NCBI GenBank assembly: GCA_035771175.1
Contig: JAYMFD010003403.1
Coordinates: forward strand, 22,116-86,115
DNA from: Paratinospora sagittata
Taxonomy: Eukaryota; Streptophyta; Magnoliopsida; Ranunculales; Menispermaceae
DNA: 64,000 nucleotides
Direction of reading: 5' to 3'
Under the pieces are notes generated by a model, which worked only from the letters and a program-made list of their open reading frames with translations, did no database searches and was not told the origin of the DNA. Positions within the stretch are counted from its first letter, which is position 1; each line of letters opens with the position of its first letter. The translations under genes were made by a program, and so were the position numbers. Below, in pieces: positions 60,441 to 64,000 of this stretch.

Positions 60441-60841
60441 AATAGGGTGTCATAGATTGTCCAATAGATACTTTACTCAATCCAACTTGATTAAGGCTTT
60501 AACCAGCTACATGGTGTTGGTTACATGAATTCGCTTCCTCCACTCTACTCTATCAAGGGCTAAGTCGATATTTGAATTACCGGTAGTTATATTTTTCATG
60601 ATTATCATTGTCCATTTTATTTTAGGTCTTCCTATTCCTTTTATCATTACTGTGGATTGATAATAGTTTCACTCTTTTTAACTGACACATCCAAAGGTCC
60701 TCGCATTTCTGTTACACTTAGTTTATTCACATGTTTCTTTATTGCCCAACAATCAATTCCATAGAGGATGGTTGGCTTAATATATTCTTTCAACTTCAAT
60801 GAGATGTGGGATGTGTCGACCACATAATACACTAGAAGCAC
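60440..60841 (-). pseudogene. 3' end of a plant L1-type LINE ORF2 (fragment)
   Basis: On the minus strand the segments TILYGIDCWAIKKHVNKLSV and VTEMRG (60650-60800) and then DRVEWRKRIHV (about 60517-60560) follow in the order seen at the C-terminus of plant LINE reverse transcriptases. Stops and a frame change separate them. The 5' part of the LINE is absent. Confidence 0.72.
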
Positions 60842-61316
60842 TCCTCCGCTTAATCCAACCTATTTTAACTCAAATGCCTAATATCAACGGAAGCCACCCG
60901 ATGTTTGTCCAGCAGATGCAGGAGGAGCAACCAAAGCCCCACTCATCTTTGACTATACGACTATGTGTTTCAAGGACCATAATGTGGTCCGTGACAACTT
61001 CGTTCTTTTTCCATCAACTCGACCTGCCAATCTAAGCAAAAAAAGAAAGTAATGCAGGACGAGACTAGAAAATAAATAAAGTAATATTTTAGATTTTAAT
61101 ATCATCATTTATTTTAATATTATTTTATTTCTATTTTAATTCTAGGAGTTTTATTTTAGTAGGATTTTGGTTTCTAAATTATAAGACAAATCAAGTTCTA
61201 TTTTAGGAAGATTTTAATTTAGTAGGAATCAATTTAGGTAATTTGAATCTTTATAAATAAATATCGAAATAGAGTTAAGATCATGATTGAATGAATTGAA
61301 AAATATTGAATATATC
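60842..61316. other. Unassigned sequence upstream of element 2
   Basis: A stretch at 60880-61040 has a short plus-strand open frame (MPNINGSHPMF...) with no recognisable family. It is followed by a T/A-rich region (61070-61310) with TTTTAGTAGGATTTT-like repeats reminiscent of a transposon or transcript end, without a clear boundary. Confidence 0.35.
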
Positions 61317-62663
61317 TGTAATACCCTAGAATTGCACAAAAAAGAAAAATTTAGGGCAACACCCGAACGTTCAGGCGCCTAAAAGCTCTATATAAACCAA
61401 CCCCCCCTCTTCATTTTTCACACCAAATTCACTCCAAATTGTGATTTTTCCTCCTCTTTTCACTCATTTTATGTTTTTAGTCCGGAGGAAAAGTGCGAGA
61501 TCTGAAAAAGAAGAAGTTCTTATCTGAAGGTGGGAAACGAAATATAGGTTTGCGTGTTTCATAACTTTTATTAAAGTTTACATTCAACTATTATTATGTC
61601 TATTGTTCATTTACACTGCATTATGTCATATAATGTTTATACTACCGCACTTATGCCTTTATATTTGAAATTCATGTATTACAATGTTATAATGTCGGAT
61701 TTGTGGTCAATCTGACTCAACTAGACTCAGTCTTGTCCTCAGTAACTTTAAATAGTGAACGGGAGGCAGCGGGCTGCTCTAGGCGATTGGTATTTAAGCA
61801 GACCTTGTGTCTCACCTCTCAACTGGGGACTAATCTAGTTGGTCTTATTGAAAGCTATCAGCTTATACAAGTAATACTGAATGTCCTAACCTTGCACGTC
61901 GTGATAACAACTCTGATAAGGATCACCAGACGTTGCCAAAGTCAGTCTAAATGTCAAGAAAAGACCAGACCAGTAGACTAGACCAGTTCATGCATTGGCA
62001 TCATATATATCACCACCTAGGGACGTATATGGTTTATGACTCATAGAATAGTTAGGAGCATTGCTCGCTATTCATTATATTTCTCTGGAGAGGGACGTGC
62101 ATGAGAACCCGACTACGCCCGGGGAAGAACATCAGTACGTGAATCCAGAGCATCGTTCCTGAGGAGGGACGTACAGTGAGAACCTGGCGACGCCCGGGGA
62201 AGGACACCTGTACGTGAACTCAGGCGATGTACGTTCATTAAACCATTACGAGACGGTGTCATGCATACATACATATTGATTGATTATGATGCTCACATGT
62301 GTAGTTTAGATATTTGATATTGAAGTATGTTTTATTAATTGTTATACTCACGAACTATTTACCCACTGAGCGCGTTAAGCTCACTCCATTATTATCTAAT
62401 TTTTCACAAGGAATTAGGGTGGACTGGGTGCAGGTTATGGGGCCCGCATTTTTTACCCTTTGTATTATTCATTGGGGATTTTGGGGAGTATGTTTCCTGG
62501 ACCATATCATGTACAAATTATATTCTGAATTAAATGAAATCAGAATTGTACTGTATGTTATATTTTCCGCTGTGCACTCTGTTGTACCATTGTTATTATT
62601 CCAAATGCGCGCCCCGTCCGAGAGTGTACCGCCGGTTTAGGCGCGTCTGGGCACGGTGAGACA
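61317..62663 (+). mobile_element. 5' LTR of element 2 (1,347 bp)
   Basis: Starts TGTAATACCC and ends GGTGAGACA next to the primer-site spacer. It holds one GAACGTTC (about 61365-61372), the TATA box TATATAAA (61389-61396) and ~240 bp (about 61640-61880) that are missing from element 1. Its last 400 bp are the part found inverted in element 1. Confidence 0.88.
61389..61396 (+). promoter_or_regulatory. TATA box of the element 2 LTR
   Basis: TATATAAA, about 70 bp after the LTR start and ~17 bp after the single GAACGTTC motif. Confidence 0.65.
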
Positions 62664-62668
62664 TGTAA

Positions 62669-62680
62669 TTGTATCAGAGC
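62669..62680 (+). other. Primer binding site of element 2, one mismatch
   Basis: TTGTATCAGAGC, one base different from the TGGTATCAGAGC of element 1, five bases after the LTR end. Confidence 0.8.
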
Positions 62681-63303
62681 GTACGGTCCACGGCCCGCCC
62701 AAGTCCACCAAACTAGGGGAAGAAAATTTTCATTAGATATATATATATCTTTAGAACTATATATATATATGAATTATATATAATTAAGATTTGTATTAAA
62801 AATATATCTAAGAAACCTATATAGTTTTATATAGTTTAGAAATATATATATAGTTATGATTAATGAAAACTATATATATTGTTACGATTAAATATATATA
62901 TCTATATATCTATGCATATAGGATAATGAAAAAATTTGAATGAAAAATTTTATTAGATATATATATCTCTAGAACTATATATACATATGTCAATTATATA
63001 TAGTTGAGATTTATATTAAATATATATCTAGAAAACTATATGATTTTTATATAGTTTGATTTAAATATACATATAGTTATGATTTATTAAAAACTATATG
63101 TATAGTTATGAGTAAATATATATATCTATATACCTCAGTATATATATATGAGATATATATATATATATATCATATTATTGATGAAAAATGTTATTAGATA
63201 TATATATCTTTAGAACTATATATATATGAATTATATATAGTTAAGATTTGTATTAAATATATATCTAAGAAAACTATATATGATTTTTATATAGTTTAAT
63301 TTC

Positions 63304-63365
<62 letters not shown>

Positions 63366-63478
63366 GATTTATGAAAACTATATATATAGTTATGATTAAA
63401 TATATATATATATATATATAGACATTCATATATGAATACTATATCATAGTACCAATAGAAAAATTTGGTACTATATAT
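62681..63478 (+). other. AT-rich leader of element 2 with a tandem triplication
   Basis: No gene. After the conserved GTACGGTCCACGGCCCGCCC block, an AT-rich unit of 220-241 bp starts with ATTAGATATATAT at 62732, 62952 and 63193. The third copy contains an expanded TA microsatellite at about 63306-63362, and further TA runs lie near 63149-63172 and 63400-63420. Confidence 0.8.
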
Positions 63479-64000
63479 AGTGAAGGAGCAACTTCCACTA
63501 GCAGGAAACCAATTCCCACTAGACTCAAGGAATTGTCCGACAGGGAGGTTATGACTATGAGGAGCATCGACAATAGAGATCTCCGCCTCCGGCCAATCCT
63601 TCACGACAAACTCACAACACTGGGTTGGTTAAATATAACCAAAGTCAAGGGTCACGTCTCTTACAACTTGGTGAGATCCTTCTATGAAGCCATGAATTGC
63701 GTGGGACTTCAAGGAGATGAGATCAGCCCTATTTTCTAGACAACAGTCATGGGAATGAAAATTCCTATCAACATCGAGATTATTACTCGACTTTTGAAGA
63801 TTCTGATTGAGGAGAGGATTATTGATCCACATGAACCCCAGACAGTTGCAGAGATCACAGAGTATAATGAACAATTGTTCAATTCCCTCGCCAAAGAGCT
63901 CTACACTCAATCGACGTACACCAACCTCCCAAACAATCATATTAAGCCATCTCTTGCCGGCCTCGAAAATATTGTATACGGCAACATCTTGCCAGAAAGG
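63479..64000 (+). pseudogene. Extra ORF of element 2, broken copy
   Basis: Closely similar to residues ~5-180 of the ORF at 39461-40462, through to the LPER segment at the window end. There is no ATG at the expected start (AGTGAAGGAGC replaces it), and an in-frame TAG at 63737-63739 follows ISPIF; the frame is open again afterwards. The remaining part lies outside the window. Confidence 0.85.

Larger units (their letters stand above)
61317..64000 (+). mobile_element. Element 2: chromovirus, 5' end only (runs off the window)
   Basis: LTR 61317-62663, primer site, long AT-rich leader with a tandem triplication, and a broken copy of the extra ORF. The base order matches element 1 in the forward, non-inverted arrangement and so gives the reference layout for the family. 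Confidence 0.88.

Noticed and set aside
63302..63604. Minus-strand ORF with a run of Ile-Tyr
   Set aside because: Product of the TA microsatellite.

Overview
The window is plant nuclear heterochromatin, with no single-copy host gene that I can recognise. The evidence is the lineages present: a Tekay/Del-type chromovirus with an initiator-Met-tRNA primer site, an Athila-type Ty3/gypsy element with a decayed Asp-tRNA-like primer site, and the 3' end of a plant L1-type LINE, all next to a long AT-rich satellite array. I cannot name the species.

Layout. (1) 1-38,093: tandem array of a ~2,357-bp unit, 16 near-complete copies plus a fragment. Each unit is built from 20 related monomers of ~116 bp in strict alternation of two types (A and B), so the hierarchy is 116-bp monomer, ~232-bp A/B dimer, 10-dimer higher-order repeat (HOR), array. 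(2) 38,099-48,010: chromovirus 'element 1' inserted in the satellite with a perfect 5-bp target duplication (ATTAA). Its outer LTR ends are in minus orientation but its interior reads plus, which indicates an internal inversion. It carries an extra ORF ahead of gag-pol. (3) 48,011-51,789: the satellite continues in an older-looking form. (4) 51,790-58,307: minus-strand, stop-ridden Athila-like element, cut off inside its integrase where it abuts the satellite. (5) 58,308-59,923: LTR and leader of chromovirus 'element 3' (minus strand), in which the Athila element sits. (6) 59,924-61,316: unassigned sequence with a LINE tail. (7) 61,317-64,000: chromovirus 'element 2' (plus strand), LTR, primer site, AT-rich leader and a broken copy of the extra ORF, running off the window.

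How it fits together. Three copies of one chromovirus family (LTR ~1.35 kb in copies 2 and 3) share an extra ORF upstream of gag. Its domain resembles the 'putative plant transposon protein' family usually met in other Ty3/gypsy lineages. In elements 1 and 3 a splice-acceptor-like tract lies just before its ATG, and element 1 has a second one before the gag-pol ATG. Element 1 is otherwise nearly intact: gag, protease, RT, RNase H, integrase and a C-terminal chromodomain-like segment, interrupted by one in-frame TAG. The satellite records local unit duplication: neighbouring HOR units share private variants, and a 37-bp internal duplication marks the 15 core units but is missing from both edges.
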